The notes under the pieces are model-generated. The model saw only the letters and a list, made by a program, of their open reading frames with translations, made no database searches and had not been told where the DNA came from. Both the position numbers and the translations under genes were made by a program. A stretch of DNA of 64,000 nt from Mytilus trossulus. Its lineage: Eukaryota > Mollusca > Bivalvia > Mytilida > Mytilidae. Positions 45,220 to 59,200 of this stretch are shown here, piece after piece (the stretch's first letter is position 1; the number at the start of each line of letters is the position of its first letter). The stretch lies in assembly GCF_036588685.1 (NCBI RefSeq), contig NC_086382.1:74497999-74561998 (forward strand), written 5' to 3'.

Positions 45220-47264
45220 TTACCAACCAAAAGAAGAAAACAGATTGTCTAATTTAGATTTTTGTGATATCTTTTTCTGTCTACATTGGAATTTGCTAGC
45301 AGCACAGTGTTGTGGTAGGTCAATATCCATTTTTCTACATTGTGGTACAATATTTGGACAATATACAGCTATTTTACGTCTAATGGTGTCTTCGGGAACA
45401 CATTGGAATGAGTTATCCATACCATCAACCAGTGGATATTTGGTTCTAAAAATAGATAAACATTTGACACTTTAATAAAAACAATTAGTTTGGGAATTTA
45501 CCATATTCAAATTGTACTTATTTTTTCGAAGAACAGGAACATATAACTTTCACCGTATAACTAATTCATTGCATATGTTTATGCAATAATTTGATTTGTC
45601 CGAATCTAGAGTGTTAATAAGGTATCATATTGAATTCACATCACTGAACATATTGGCATAAATGTATCATTTTGATCCGTTATATGCCTGTTTTTTTTAA
45701 AACTATTAATACTGTTTTGCTTTATTTAGTTGGCCAATATAAACGGTTGAGTAATGTATGTGTCAGAGGGGATATGGAAGTATCAACTCAATTTCCTACT
45801 CGGAGTCTAGTTATATTTCATATTGATCATACGTATTTTAATCTGAACCTACCCGCATTGCATATAATAAACAATTTGCTGCCATGGTCTGATAACGTTA
45901 CACATGGTTGTCCTTCCTGGTTCGTACTCATACCAAACTGATGTTAGGTTAGTGTAAGAGCTGGGACATATACTTCCACATTCTACAATCTGTGGTCCAC
46001 TGGGATTTCCAATGTCAAGTGGGCAAATACTATAAAGTAAATTAGAAATACATTTGTCATGCAAATAGACGATTGCTTAAATGCTTTTTCTTAATACGCC
46101 TATCAAGGTATGTACATTTTAACAATTTGAATTTCATTTAAATGTGATGTTTCTTTGATATTAAAATTTATTTCTAAATACATGTAAAAAATAATAAGAA
46201 TATACTTACTGTGGATCATCATAAGGAACAGCGGGTTGGTATATTTTACTGGCATCTTCTAAATACATTTTGATTTCTTGGTCGTCTAATATAGCCTGTT
46301 CTATGGCCAAACTGCAATTAAAAGATAACACGAATGTTAAATGAAATCCTCAAAAATTAAAACTCGGAATCCTGTTTTTCAATATGAAATCAGCTAATCA
46401 TTATTTTGTCTAGAGAATGCATTAAATATTAGCAATTGAATATTACTTCTAACAATGAAGTAGAGAATATAGCATGCGTACGTTAAGTTTTGAAATATTT
46501 TCTTTAAGTGTAATGGATAACATATAATGAATCTTGTTATAAAGATAAGATTATTAGTTTAGATAATTTGTTGTGGCAATGTGGTCCGTTATGTTTAAGC
46601 TAGGAATAGTTGGATTAACGTGGATGTTGTGATATACAATCTGTTTAGTTCATGCATCATTTTATATAAAACGGACTAATAAGTGAGAGGTTTAGCGCTA
46701 TAACACCAGGTTTAATCCACCATTTTCTGCATTTAAAAATGTCTTTACCAAGTCAGGAATATGACAGTTCTTGTCCATTCATTTTCATTAGTTTTGTCAT
46801 TTGATTTTGCCATGTGATAAGGGATTGTCCGATTTGATTTTCCTCTGAGTTCAGTATTTTTGTGATTTTACGTATTATTGACAGTCAAGGTTTTCCGGGG
46901 AAGGCATTAAAGCCAAAATTTTACGTAACTTGTGAATAAATTTACATCGTATTAGAGAAAACTGAAATTTAAAGATTCGTTTCAATGTGGTTACGCGAGC
47001 AGAGTTGCGTAATAAGTCAGCTACCATTCATTCATGCTGGTACAACAAGTCGCATGCTTCAAGTGATTCATGCAAATTTTTTAATGTGTGCATCAATATT
47101 CACAACTGTATGAAAATGTATACTTACTGATTATATTCTAACGGATCATGACATATCTTTCCCATGTCCGGCCATCTGTTTTCTATTGGATCAACAATAC
47201 ATTTCTTTCCAAATATTCCAAACACACATGGCAAAACAGCAAGGAAAAATATACTTTGTCTCAT
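45220..47264 (-). CDS. Secreted cysteine-rich protein A2 (paralogue of A1)
   Basis: Exons 47264-47128, 46311-46210, 46029-45853, 45445-45220: the same four lengths as A1 (137, 102, 177, 226) and the same phases, 213 residues. The signal peptide, all 12 cysteines and the N-L-T site are kept; substitutions are scattered (for example K2R, I11L, M47L). The 5' non-coding exon probably ends at 47559 (GTAAAC donor), with its acceptor just before the ATG. The poly(A) signal is at 45086-45091. A2 lacks the fold-back element of A1. No lesion was found, so both copies look functional. As for A1, the role is inferred only from secretion, cysteine pattern and pairing with a B gene. Confidence 0.85.
46680..46885 (+). 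repeat. Interspersed repeat, family 2
   Basis: 'gagaggtttagcgctataac' through 'gtcaggaatatgacagttct' to 'tcagtatttttgtgatttta'; the most complete copy of the family here. In the first A2 intron; absent from A1. Confidence 0.65.
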
Positions 47265-47582
47265 CTACAAAATTATTTTTAAAACAAAATATGGTGTTAT
47301 TGGCTGTGTGACCTGATATAGTGGCATAGTTCGGTAGTTTTGTTATTTTACTTTTTTCATTCTAGTAATTGAAATGAGAAAAATATATTACTTATTTTGG
47401 TTCACGGTACAATATCTGATTAAGTTTGATTAAATAATTGCGTAATATATCACTTATTAAAGTTTACTAAGTTTTTTCAATCGTAATGGTATAAATCTTA
47501 TTTGTACACTTGTTTTAAAATTTTTGCCTTAAAATGTAATTAAGAGATTGTAGTTTACCTTTTACTTATGTCTCGTCTATGT

Positions 47583-47845
47583 TCTGTTAGCCATCAGCAG
47601 CAGATCTCTTTATATACACAATTTCAGTGACAAGGAAATATACGTACTGACCAATCGCTGACCATACACTTTTACTATGACCTAAAAACCCAACGTCATG
47701 GACAATGTCCTTGCGTACGTAATCTAATTCATCATACTTGTCAAACAATGGACAGTATTTGTCAACAAGTTGTCTATATAAAGAATAAACTTGACCATGT
47801 ATATCAATTCGTCCTATTTTTGCCTAAAGTGACCACAGTTTAAAA
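47583..47845. promoter_or_regulatory. Bidirectional promoter of A2/B2
   Basis: Minus-strand TATATAAA at 47609-47616 and plus-strand TATATAAA at 47775-47782, 63 bases before the B2 ATG. The CCAAT box is at 47651-47655. Blocks conserved with the A1/B1 promoter are in the same order and spacing, whereas neighbouring introns are much more diverged. Confidence 0.75.
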
Positions 47846-50513
47846 TGGTAAGAGAATACATTTCATTATATAGATAACATTTCTTTTTAAAATAAAATAA
47901 AAAAGTTGATCTTACAATATTGTTGAATAAATAGCACTTCTAAACGCTAGTGTGTAACGTATGATAAATTATTTAAATAATTGTTGTTAAAATTAGTCGA
48001 AAGCGTCTTACGTTTAACTAAATATATTAGTTCAAACTAATTCTAATTATTTCAAATGTTCGGGGTTTACCAAAGTGTAATGCTAAATCCCGATTGCTAT
48101 GTATTTCTTTTTAATATATTTCTGTATATAATTAATATATTAAATTAAATAATAATCATTATGATATCTTATTTTAGTTGCAACTTCTTTTGACATGTGC
48201 CATCATTGTCTATGTGTCGTGTGTACCTATGAATGTATGTAACAACTATAAATATTTGTATGACCAGTGTCTGCCACACAGGAACTGGATCTGTGATAAA
48301 CCTGCTGGTTATTCACCTCTCGATATGTAAGTATTTCCCATGTATATAACCCTAAAATCCGCTTATAAAACGCGAACCTTCAACTTCTGTTATTCACTTT
48401 TAAAATGCTTAGATTATAGATTAGATTTGTTGTTCCATCAGATGATATGACTTTTAAATAGGTAAAGACAAATTATCAATGCAAATACTAATATACAATA
48501 TAAATGAATTAATATGATTACACAAAATGTTATAAAATGAAGATCGAGAAGAAAACTGAGTAGCATTTTGTCTTGAAAGCTTCACTTTCCATATTTGGCT
48601 ATGAAATGTTTTATTCTTCATAATTTTGAATAATGAAATACGCATACACAAATATAGATTTATGCTGTTGAACAGTTAATCAATTGATTGATGAAATTAT
48701 GTTAATTTGTCCTCTTTTTTTAAGGCGTGGATTGAGACAAAAATTGTCACAGAGTGATGGATCATTTATTCACTATATCAAGTCTTGTAGTGAATGTTTG
48801 GGAGATCCTGCTCCATATGGGTAAGTTTCATGTTTATCTTTAGTTGCATAGTATGGGGTCTGTCACATCTTGCACCGTGAAAAAGAAGAAAAAAATATAG
48901 GCTAGATGGTTAACTCAATTAGAAAATTTCGAGGCAGGAACTTCATTAAAGTGAAAAAATATTGTTTTGCTTTTTCATTTTAAAAAATTGCCTGCTTTCC
49001 GAAATACAAAATTTGATTGATTTAAGATAATGAAGTTAGCCTTGTTATGGAATATATTTAACTACTGTTAAGCAAAATTATTACGGCAAAAAAAACATGA
49101 AATGTACAATGACCGCATGTCCTCTTTTTATCACAGTTTCATTATGTTGGAACGAATAGTTAATGGTTGATTATCAACTAAAATAACGCTTGAAATGAAA
49201 CCAAATAATTTTCATTTGCATTGGTTAATATTTTTCAGAGAAAAGATAGATTACGTAAAGAAACCTGTTTGTCGTGAAGTTAAGGTACCGATTGAATATA
49301 TCAACAAAACTGTGTATCATGACCTGACTGGAGTAGCAGAAGGTTTTGAAGTGTGTCAGGTCATACTCAATGGCCCTGATAGAAATGTACAGAAGATATA
49401 CAGGACAGACTGTTACAATGGGTAAGATAAAATAAACTGTATGTCATTGCCTGATTAACAAGCTTCATAATCATTGATATATATACTTTAAAGGGCGAAA
49501 ACAAACTCGGTATTAATATTCTTTGATTGCAGATATAAAACACGCACACATGAATTTCGTCGGTCAATTTTTTACATAGTTGTTCTATTCACGTTCAGCT
49601 CTCAGATCAACAATTTTTTTCCCGCAAAATAATTAAGGATCTAACACTAACAAAATCTTAAAAGAGTATTTATTTTATTTTCAACAATCTTGTCAAGGGA
49701 AGATGTATTGTAGTACTTAGTTATCCTAACTGCCTACCGCCTCTTTTTAAGTCATAAGCATGTCGTACTCTGACTTAAGGTCTCGAGCTAATTTATGTCT
49801 ACTACTTAAATAATCAGAATGTATGATGTTGTTTCCTTTTAGGTGATTTTAATTTTTGTCGATTGGGCAGTTGTGCGACTTTAATCTTCGAATTCGAAAT
49901 TTGAAATGTATTTTACATGACACACACAATGTCTTCCATAACCATTGATGGGGAAATTTCTTTCGTGTTATCCCTCCTCCCCTAAAACAATAAAAATAAA
50001 CTGTGTGTTGTCTATTATTTTACTCGGTATTGTGTTTATTTTATTCATAACATTAATTGCTGTTGGCTCTTACCCTTTTATGTTTTAATATAAACCCAAA
50101 TGAATTCTTAATACAGCATCTTATTTGCAACACAATTGCATTTGTTTTATTAATTTAATTGATAAATTCTCTCATTTATGTTATCAACATTTTATTAATT
50201 TATATTTAACCTTTCATTTTTCAGAGATGAAAGAAAGAAGAACAACTACTGTAGATTTGACTATGGGGTGTTCAAGGAATACTTTTGTAGACCAACAAAC
50301 TTTGTGTATAGAACCATGCTTATTGACTGTCCGTTAACAGGATTGCAGTATTACAAAGAAAAAGTATCAACAGCATGTAGCTGTGTTAAAGTCAAGTGTT
50401 TAACAGGAGAAGTCCCGGGACCCTTTAACAATCAACGAATCAGACAGGGACCTGTACACGTCCAAGAAATTAGACCGAAATCAATAGTGAAAATAAATCA
50501 AGGGTTCTTTTAA
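47845..50513 (+). CDS. Secreted cystine-knot protein B2 (paralogue of B1)
   Basis: Exons 47845-47847, 48178-48326, 48725-48820, 49239-49421, 50225-50513; 239 residues. Exons 1-4 have exactly the lengths of those in B1. The ATG again stands alone in exon 1. All cysteines and the N-K-T site are conserved. The last exon is 21 bases longer because of seven extra residues (E-I-R-P-K-S-I) after V-H-V-Q, close to the C-terminus and outside the knot. A single AATAAA follows about 100 bases after the stop. Inferred role as for B1: an extracellular ligand co-expressed with its divergent neighbour A2. Confidence 0.85.
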
Positions 50514-50639
50514 AAATCCGAAGACTGTGTAGCCGACTGTGATATTTATTTATACAATGTTTCTCCAATGTATATTAGTTTTGTTTTGTTATTTCTATAG
50601 TATGAGAATGTGAATAAATTCGTCAATTAAGGTATGATA

Positions 50640-52479
50640 ATTTCATTCATTGAAGTCTCAAACATATATTTGATCACCATACAAACACTCAAACTGTTAT
50701 TTTAATCCATAAATAGTGCGTCCATATGTCGTCTCTTTGTTTTATTGGTAATGAACATGTCCATTCTAGCCTTCGGGTCATATAATTTGTTTTAACATGT
50801 ATTTTGTCCAGACACCTGTAGCTGAAAATTTCGATATAATGACACTTAAATCAAAGGATTACCAGGAACTATTGATTTGCTGATGAATTTGCATGTATGG
50901 AGTTTCCATACAAAAAAGATATGGTATCATTGCCAGCATCAATCATCCACCAGACACGTTGATATGAATGTTATCAATGGCATGTAGACAGTCTTTAACA
51001 GTATACTAAATTATACCATATAGAAATATAGAAACCTATACAAAGCCCATCTGGCATGCAAAATGTGAAACAATACATGAACGACTTGATTTCTCCTAAA
51101 ACCAATAAACAAACAAAAAAGAAAACAGTTAAAAACAGAAACAAACTTCCACAACTGAATTTCCTGTTAAGTATAAGTGGTTTGTGTTATACTGACACAA
51201 CATCAAATTTCACATGTAAAATATGCTAATATTTTAATGTCAATAGACTATGAATGAGAGGGCAAGATAAAATAATGTTTCTGGAAATAAGATGAGCCAA
51301 TGCTAATACAACTGCATACTAAATATCACTGACTTATAGCTACCAAAAGTGGTTTCCTTGAAACTGACGTAATCATTGCAAACAAGAATTGCCAATGTAA
51401 ATACAACTTCAAACCAAATGACATTGATTTACTGCTGATGGTTTCCATTCAATTAACTATATCACAAACTTTAATTTGTAAAAGATGTCAGTCAATAGAC
51501 CATCACTGAGAAGGAGGAAAAATGGGAGAAGGGATGAAAAGGGGGGAAGGAGAGGGGCAATAATACACAAAATATCAAATTTATTAATGGGGATAACCAA
51601 TTATTAGGACCTTCCAAAAAATCTGTTAATGATAGACAGATAGCAAATGCAAGGAGATGGCAAAATATCATTTGACTCTAGCAAAAAACTCTTGAAGAGA
51701 AAATTCACATATTTTATTTATTAAAAACATTAACATCAATACATAAATTCTGCACCTATCACAACATGTTAACAGTATATAGCTGGGTATAAAAATTTAT
51801 ATCTAAATTTTCAAAAACTCGATAATATTTTTGAATAACTTGATAAATGTTCTCTAGACTTTTTGATCCTTCACTTTAATCTATAATCGAAGCATCGGAA
51901 AGCTTTCAAATGACTTTTGTAATATTGTAAATCCAGAAATGATGTGTCAGTTTTACAATAATAATGTATGCAATGTGATATTTGATTATTATATCAGCAA
52001 GCAGATATTCTGTGAAATGTAATAATCAAAATCGCATTTTTGCAGATTCTTAAAAAAAATAGCTACGATAAATGCATACAATAATTTTCAAATTTACATT
52101 ATAAAATCTGCTAACTAGAATCTGACAACACTTCTCTCTACTTTCTGATTTGGAAAATAGCAATTAAATTCCTGACTACAATGTACACAGTCATGTTTAT
52201 AGCTGTGTATCATTGCAAGCAAACCAGATCTTTAAAAAAGAATAAGAACAAAGTATTGTCAGAACCTTGGTGTCAAAGCATTGACACAAGACCTGTCATT
52301 CAATTAAATTGTGATTATATTAAATAAAACAACACTTGACTAGAAAGTTTGTTTAATAATTTTTGAACAAAATGTAAACTGTAATAATGATAAATATCAG
52401 AAAACTAAAGTAAAGAGATTTTAGCCTAGGCTTAAAATCCATGACCATTCTAGTCACCAAAAACATTCAATTAAAGTTA
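50640..52479. other. No gene recognised
   Basis: AT-rich region after B2. A purine-rich patch (51500-51560) is present. Nothing else to report. Confidence 0.4.
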
Positions 52480-52691
52480 CTGTGGATTCATTATTCTGTG
52501 GAATTTATTTTCATTTTATTATGTGCATACTTAAACCACATTTTTAGATGTTTAACAGAGTACAAACATGATAAATAGTCTGTTGGCATATGAAATATAC
52601 AGACTTAGGAAAAACCAAGGAATTCAATATCCATCAAAATACAATTTTCCTTCAATCCATGAAAATTGGTATCAAAACAAAAAATCCACAG
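52480..52691. mobile_element. MITE with 'ctgtggattcatt' ends
   Basis: 212 bp flanked by TA on both sides; left end 'ctgtggattcattattctgt', right end 'aaaatccacag'. Same family as 56005-56213. The TA flank suggests mobilisation by a Tc1/mariner-type transposase. Confidence 0.65.
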
Positions 52692-53272
52692 TAATAAAAG
52701 ATGTAAAACACTGAATATAAATGTATTTACATTCTTCATAATCATGGTTATAGCATGAATATCAATAGGCCCAAGACCACAATTAATGATCCCACTTTTC
52801 GTTGTCCATGAATATATAGTTCCCTTTAATTATAGTGTCTTTTTTCTTAATTTTTTTTCTTTCCCTTTCTCATACATTTCTTTATTTGTCTTGGGTGGAA
52901 ATGAAAGAAGAGAGCTAATTTAATAAAAATAAACTTTTGAATGTTTTATTTTAACTGATTTTGATATGGAAAGAGTGATTAGGCCAGGTGCAAAAAGGTG
53001 ATATTTACAGTTTTGGGAACATCTTTTGACTTGTCCATAGGAAAAAATGATAGGGGTATGGATGTGTATTGGCAGAATTTGTAAAATACAGAGGAGCAAT
53101 CTTACTGAATTTAAGATATAGTTTTGGGACTAGAACTGTACTTTACACACACAAAAAATTGGACAAAAAGATGAGGTGCAACTTTTTTAACGAAACAAAA
53201 CGTTATAAAGAACTAATAGAGAATTTAATTGTGGTCTATGGCCATTATTTAAGACTAGAAAAAAACATAATA

Positions 53273-56200
53273 TTATTCAATATTATTTAGTGACATAAAA
53301 TCTTTGATTAACGTCCTGCGTTCTGGTTCCATAAGAATGTCTTTAGGATTTGAATAGTATATTATAGCTTTATCATCTTCTTCAAGATCTTCATTATCTT
53401 TAAGTTTCTGGTAATGTTTTCTTGTCATTTCCAGCAATGTGAAGAAAACCTAAAAATATAAATTTTACAATCATTTCCAAAATAAAAATAGTACGGTGCA
53501 GTTTGGTGTATCCACACAGTTACTTCTCTTTATTAAACTAATGAAACCAATAATCAGAAAATTTTGTGTGAAAACAATTCATTACATACTTTTTTTCATA
53601 AAATCTTCTGTTTGTATGGTTTCATCTTTAAGATTTTGTGTAATAAATGTAAACTAGATGTGTAAAAGCAAAACGAATGGCCCCGTCTCAATAAATTGAA
53701 AAATCTGAAATTTCAATAACACATGATGGTTGACTCACATATAAAATAATCAGCTCAAAATCTGGAGGAGTATGGAAAAATGTCCATATTACTGTGATTT
53801 TGAACAATTTTCTTGATCTGTAACTCATCATGGTTAGCTCACATACCAAAAATCAGCCAAATATCAGAAAGCATTTAGAAAAAAGGTTCGTATTACTGAG
53901 ATTTTCAAAAAAAATTGGAAGTCAGAAGACGAAATTACAGCAAAAATAAGCTAAGCAGAAGGAAACTTTAACCTGATTTGTAACTTTTCATGAGTAACAC
54001 ACATACCAAAAATAAGCCCAATATCTGAAAGCGTTTAGAAAAAAAAAGTTATATAAATGTGATTTCAACAATTCATCAAATCCATAGCTCTTAATTTCGG
54101 CAAAATTTAGTCAGCAGAAAAAAACTTAAACTTGATCTGTAACTCAACAATTTATCAACTCACATAACGAATATCTGAAGGCGTTTAGGAAAAAACTCTG
54201 TGAAATGGTTTGTTGAGGAATGATGGAATTACAGAATGACAGACAAGGGTAAAACTATATGGCACCGACAACTTTGTTGCGGGGCCATAAAAATTAGGGA
54301 AACCCTCATTTTGAGAGTTCTTCAAATGTCCAGTGACTTAGAGCATGTCTTCAAAAAAATTAATTTTTTGGAATAATGGAAAAATTTATAGTACAAAATA
54401 AAGTTGAATTTGAACAAAACATAGTGCACGGATGCAGAGCAAAATTTATTTCAATATGATTAAAATTTTATTTAAATGAAACAAATTTTATCTGATGATG
54501 TAATTTTTCTAATGGAAATAGGCTAAAATATATGGTTTATGGTGACTTGAATAACTCCGGTATCACTCGGATTACAATTCTACCTTGACAGGTAAGTTTG
54601 TATTTAGCCTATGAAATACTTGTTTAGCCTTGAGAACAGAAAGGTCAGTTTCCCATTCATACAATAGTAGTTGATAAATTTGGCTTCATGCCATTTACCT
54701 TGTCCAAAATTAAGGTCACTTGATTGTTATTGTGATATTGTTAAAGTACAAAAGAACCCTGTATTCTGACCATTACTTAAAACTTTGTGCATCTTGATTT
54801 AATTGTTAAAAATCTGTTAATGTTGAATTTTAGGGGTTATTTAAGGCCTTTAAATTGCATATTTCTTTACATGGTAGTTTTTTTTTCAGATTTAAAAAAA
54901 AACTATCTGCTTGACTTATAGAAATAGCCTATGCTTGCAGGTTATCTATTACACTGTCTTGTTTTTCTGACAAATTATTATTTAGTTGCAAAATATTTAA
55001 AATAAAACCTGAAATTTTTTCAATCTAAAAATGTGCATTGAACAATGTTGAAGGTTAAAATAATCATAATATAAACTAGAATGAAGAAAACATCTTGATC
55101 CCCAAAAAACATCACCAACCAGGATATAAAACTCCAAATATTAATTTATCATTTTTTATTATACTTATATCAGTTGAAATTTCAAGCCACTGTTTTTCAT
55201 GTTAACAATGTAGGTCATGTCCCAACAGAAAATCAATAAATATGACATTACAATGTACTCTTAGCACAAACACATAGGGTCACTGTGAAATATACAACTA
55301 GGGCAACAAACTATCAGTTATATCAAACCAGTTTGACTAGATGTTTAGTTTAAAACCAGTTTGACTAGATGAGTCTTGGAATAACAATGATGTGTCCTAT
55401 ATATTGATAATGTAAATGACATGAGGACCTGCATGGGTCTTTTTAATATCTATATTCTTTAAATTTTTATGGCATTTTCCTTTTAACATGTTTATTGGCC
55501 TTAAAAGTCATGACAGTAACTCTCATTCTGTAAAATGTTCATGAAAATGATTTTACTATATAGTCTTTCTGTTACAAGATTATTTATCAATTATGTACAT
55601 TGATCATTATATTATCAGTATTGCATTACAGTCACTCAAGTTACCTTTTTCAAGTATTCTTTATACTTTTGCACCACAGTATTCTCTATATTTTATTTTG
55701 TTGATCATTTTCTCTTTTCTCTATTTTTTTGTTGCTATTACATGTATTCTCTATTCTGTAAACCCCATTCTGACCCTCATAGGTAAACTTCTTTTGTATG
55801 AATGGGATAAACTGACCTTTCAATTCTCAAGGCTAAATAAGTATTTCATAGGCTAAATACAAACTTACCTGTCAAGGTAGAAATGTAATCTGAGTGATAC
55901 CGGTGTTTTTCAAGTCACCATAATGTTGGATTGTTGTTATAAATTTACTCTTGAAGTTAACAATTTTAATCTTTTCTGTCCCAAAAATGAATACTTAAAC
56001 AATACTGTGGATTCATTTACTGTCGTGGGTACCAATTTTCGTGGATAGAGGAAAAATTACATGTTCGTTGAAATTTAATTTTGTGGTTTTGGCAAAGTCT
56101 GCATACAAACCTATAGAAAATATGTTATTCGTTGAACATTTAATTTCGTGGTTCACCTGTACCCACAAAATCCACGAAAAATTGGTATCCAATGAATAAT

Positions 56201-59200
56201 AATGAATCCACAGTATACAAGAACAATTTTATTTGCGTAAATTTGCTGATATGATGAAAATCAGGTAATACCAAATATCACTGGTCGCAAAGAAATTTGG
56301 GACTCCACTGTAGATAATTACACTAACTGATCAATTCACCAGCATCCAGGCTCTGGTTTCAACAGCTTCTTTCATTGAAATCATTTGATTTCTAGTTATA
56401 ACATGTATAAGGTCAAATTTAATCTTCTAGCTCTAGACACCATCATGCTTACAACAGACAATTGTGGTATAGTACTAGTACAATAAAATTAACAAACAAT
56501 TAAAATAAAGAATTGCCTACAGCAGGCTGTGTTTTATTTTATTATTTTTATTTTTTTTTATTTTACCAGACATGGATAACTGTGGAATTATAATTTTTTC
56601 AAACCATTCTTAAACTATTCCTACCATTTAAAAAAAGGAATTTTGAGAAAACATTTAATATAAGACAATGTACTTGTGTTGTCAAGAAATATGTCAAACA
56701 ATGACTCTCACCTAACAGGTTTTGATGAATTTAATTGATTGATTACTGATTGCTAAGGTCTAGTTGCAAACACTTCATGTATATTCAGGAGGATGTTATG
56801 TACAATTTAAACATCTCTACAACTTACTCTAGTTCCATCAACAATCATCCCCGTCATTGTGAGTTTCTGTCTAAGTTCTTCTTCTGAATGTTGTTCATCG
56901 TCTCCTTTATGTTTGTTGTTCAGATCTAATAAGAGTTCTCCTGCATGCTGACCCAGAACTCTATCATTTAGGTCTACCACTATAGATAACTCTTCTGTAT
57001 CAACATATTCTATTGTTTCCATGCTTGAGGTAGAACATTTTGAATGTACATTTTCACTTCTGAATCCTGACAGTCTTGATCTTTCTCTAAATGTCTTTCT
57101 TCGTTTCTTTGTTTTACCTGAAGGAATGACTGGGTTGTATGTTAAATCTGAATTCACCTGCATTAATAAAGAGAAGCACATATACATGGTGTAAGGCTAA
57201 AATTTAAAATGAAGTTCGAACATATCTCATATAAAGAATTATCCTTTAATGAATGATGTAATCAGTTAATGTATACATGTAAGTTGTTCAAAATGTACTG
57301 GAACTGTGATGAGATGATAAAAGCTGTAAATTTTCTCCTTGACTTCATTTTAGTACCTTCTGACAAGAAATTAATTCTATCATCTGAAGCATCTATCTCT
57401 CTATTTTAATATATACAGGTTGAAACATGAATTTCTATACAAATATTTAGAACAAAATATTTGTAAGGGTTCAAGGGTTCAGTGGAACCCTGTTGTGCCT
57501 ACTTTTGCAGTTAATGGCAGGCTCAACAAATATGCAAAATGATTAATAAAAATATTCCTCTTGATACTATCTTTTGATTGTAAGAAGCTTCTGTCAAAGT
57601 TTGGTAAAAATCCAAGATACATGTAGTTTATGAATCTAATAAATGTTTTAAAAACTTTAACTGCAGACTGTATGTGATGATAACTGGAAGAAAAGTCCAT
57701 CCATAAGTAAAATAGGGATAAACAGGTGCAAAATGTTTACAAAATTTACTTTTCGATACTATCTTATGATCTTAAACAAGCTTCTGTCCAATTTTGAAAC
57801 AAATCCAGGATAGTTTAAGAAAGTTATTAAGATTTTAAAAACTTTAACCACAGAGATGATGATGCCAACAAAGGAATGTAGGATTGCTAACTTTGATTGA
57901 TTTCTCCATTTTGACTGTGACTCCCTTTTCCCTTCTCAATAGCTATGCCAGTGTCTGTAGAAACAAATAGATGTAATGTAGCTGTTAGTATCTGCGGGTG
58001 CTCAGAGAGTACCATAGTGCTTTGTATCTTTTGTCTTTTTATTTTAACTTTTTTTTCTTTGTGTAAATTTGATGAATCAAGCCCATTCTAAACATTCTAA
58101 ATTATGTGTTCAGCTTTAATTGTTTTCTTTAATATGATTTACTGTTAAACCACTATCTCAGGTTAGGTGGATGGTTGAGTGCACAAACTCGAGTTTAACT
58201 CTGTAACATTCTGTACATGTATGTGTCTTTCCCATGTAGGACTTTGTAAATCAACGGATTTCTTCATTGCTTTCTGCCATAGTTGTCTTTCCCTTTTTTA
58301 CCACAGAGGCTGATGATTTTATGATTATGAATTTTGTCACATCTTGCTTATGGTTGCAAGATTTACACATTATTTACATGGGTCTAGTGCATAGTTGTCT
58401 AAAATTTTGTCATGCCCACTTCATCATGCCTCATCTCTGTATTTTTATTTATATCTGATAGTGAACACAGGAGTAATAGAAATCAGGTGGAATTTGTATT
58501 TACAGTGGATTAAATATTGCCTCATAAGGTTAGGTGTGTAGACAGTAAAACCATAAAATTTATAAGATTATTCACAGTAATGTAACAGGCAACATAAAGG
58601 TGTCTGTATGTAGGTTATGACTAAAAATACCAAAAGAAATGCATCACATCATATCAAAGCATCCATTGGTCCTTACTTGAATATAATAGCAATAGGTATC
58701 TTTGATTGTATGCCTAAAAAATTTTGATATACATGTGTATGTCACTTTGTCAGTTTGACCTCAATTCACAAATGATTCAAAATTTTCAGTTAAAAAATGT
58801 GTAATAAGTCATGACAAATGATGAAATTTCTACAACTATGATCACCAGGAACTAATTATAAATGCATTGTGGCAAAATGTTGATTGACAATACTCTTTGA
58901 CAATTTGCTATAAATGCCTCATTAACTGCCAGCAAAAAGTGCAATTTTTTTTTAATTATAAAATTAAGCAATCTTTAGAGAAATTGCTAAATGTGTTCTG
59001 TTAGAACATCCTTTAAAGGCTTCAAAATATTAAAAGTACATTTTCAAAGAATACCTTTTGGTTAAAAGTTTTCTGTTAATCATGCATATTAGATGTTGTA
59101 TTTCAATTAGTACTCTGTATAGTTTACCCTACAGTTGCAATGTATATATTTACCTGTACAACAGAAACCATGACTTTTGAAAATTCATGATCAAGTCCAC

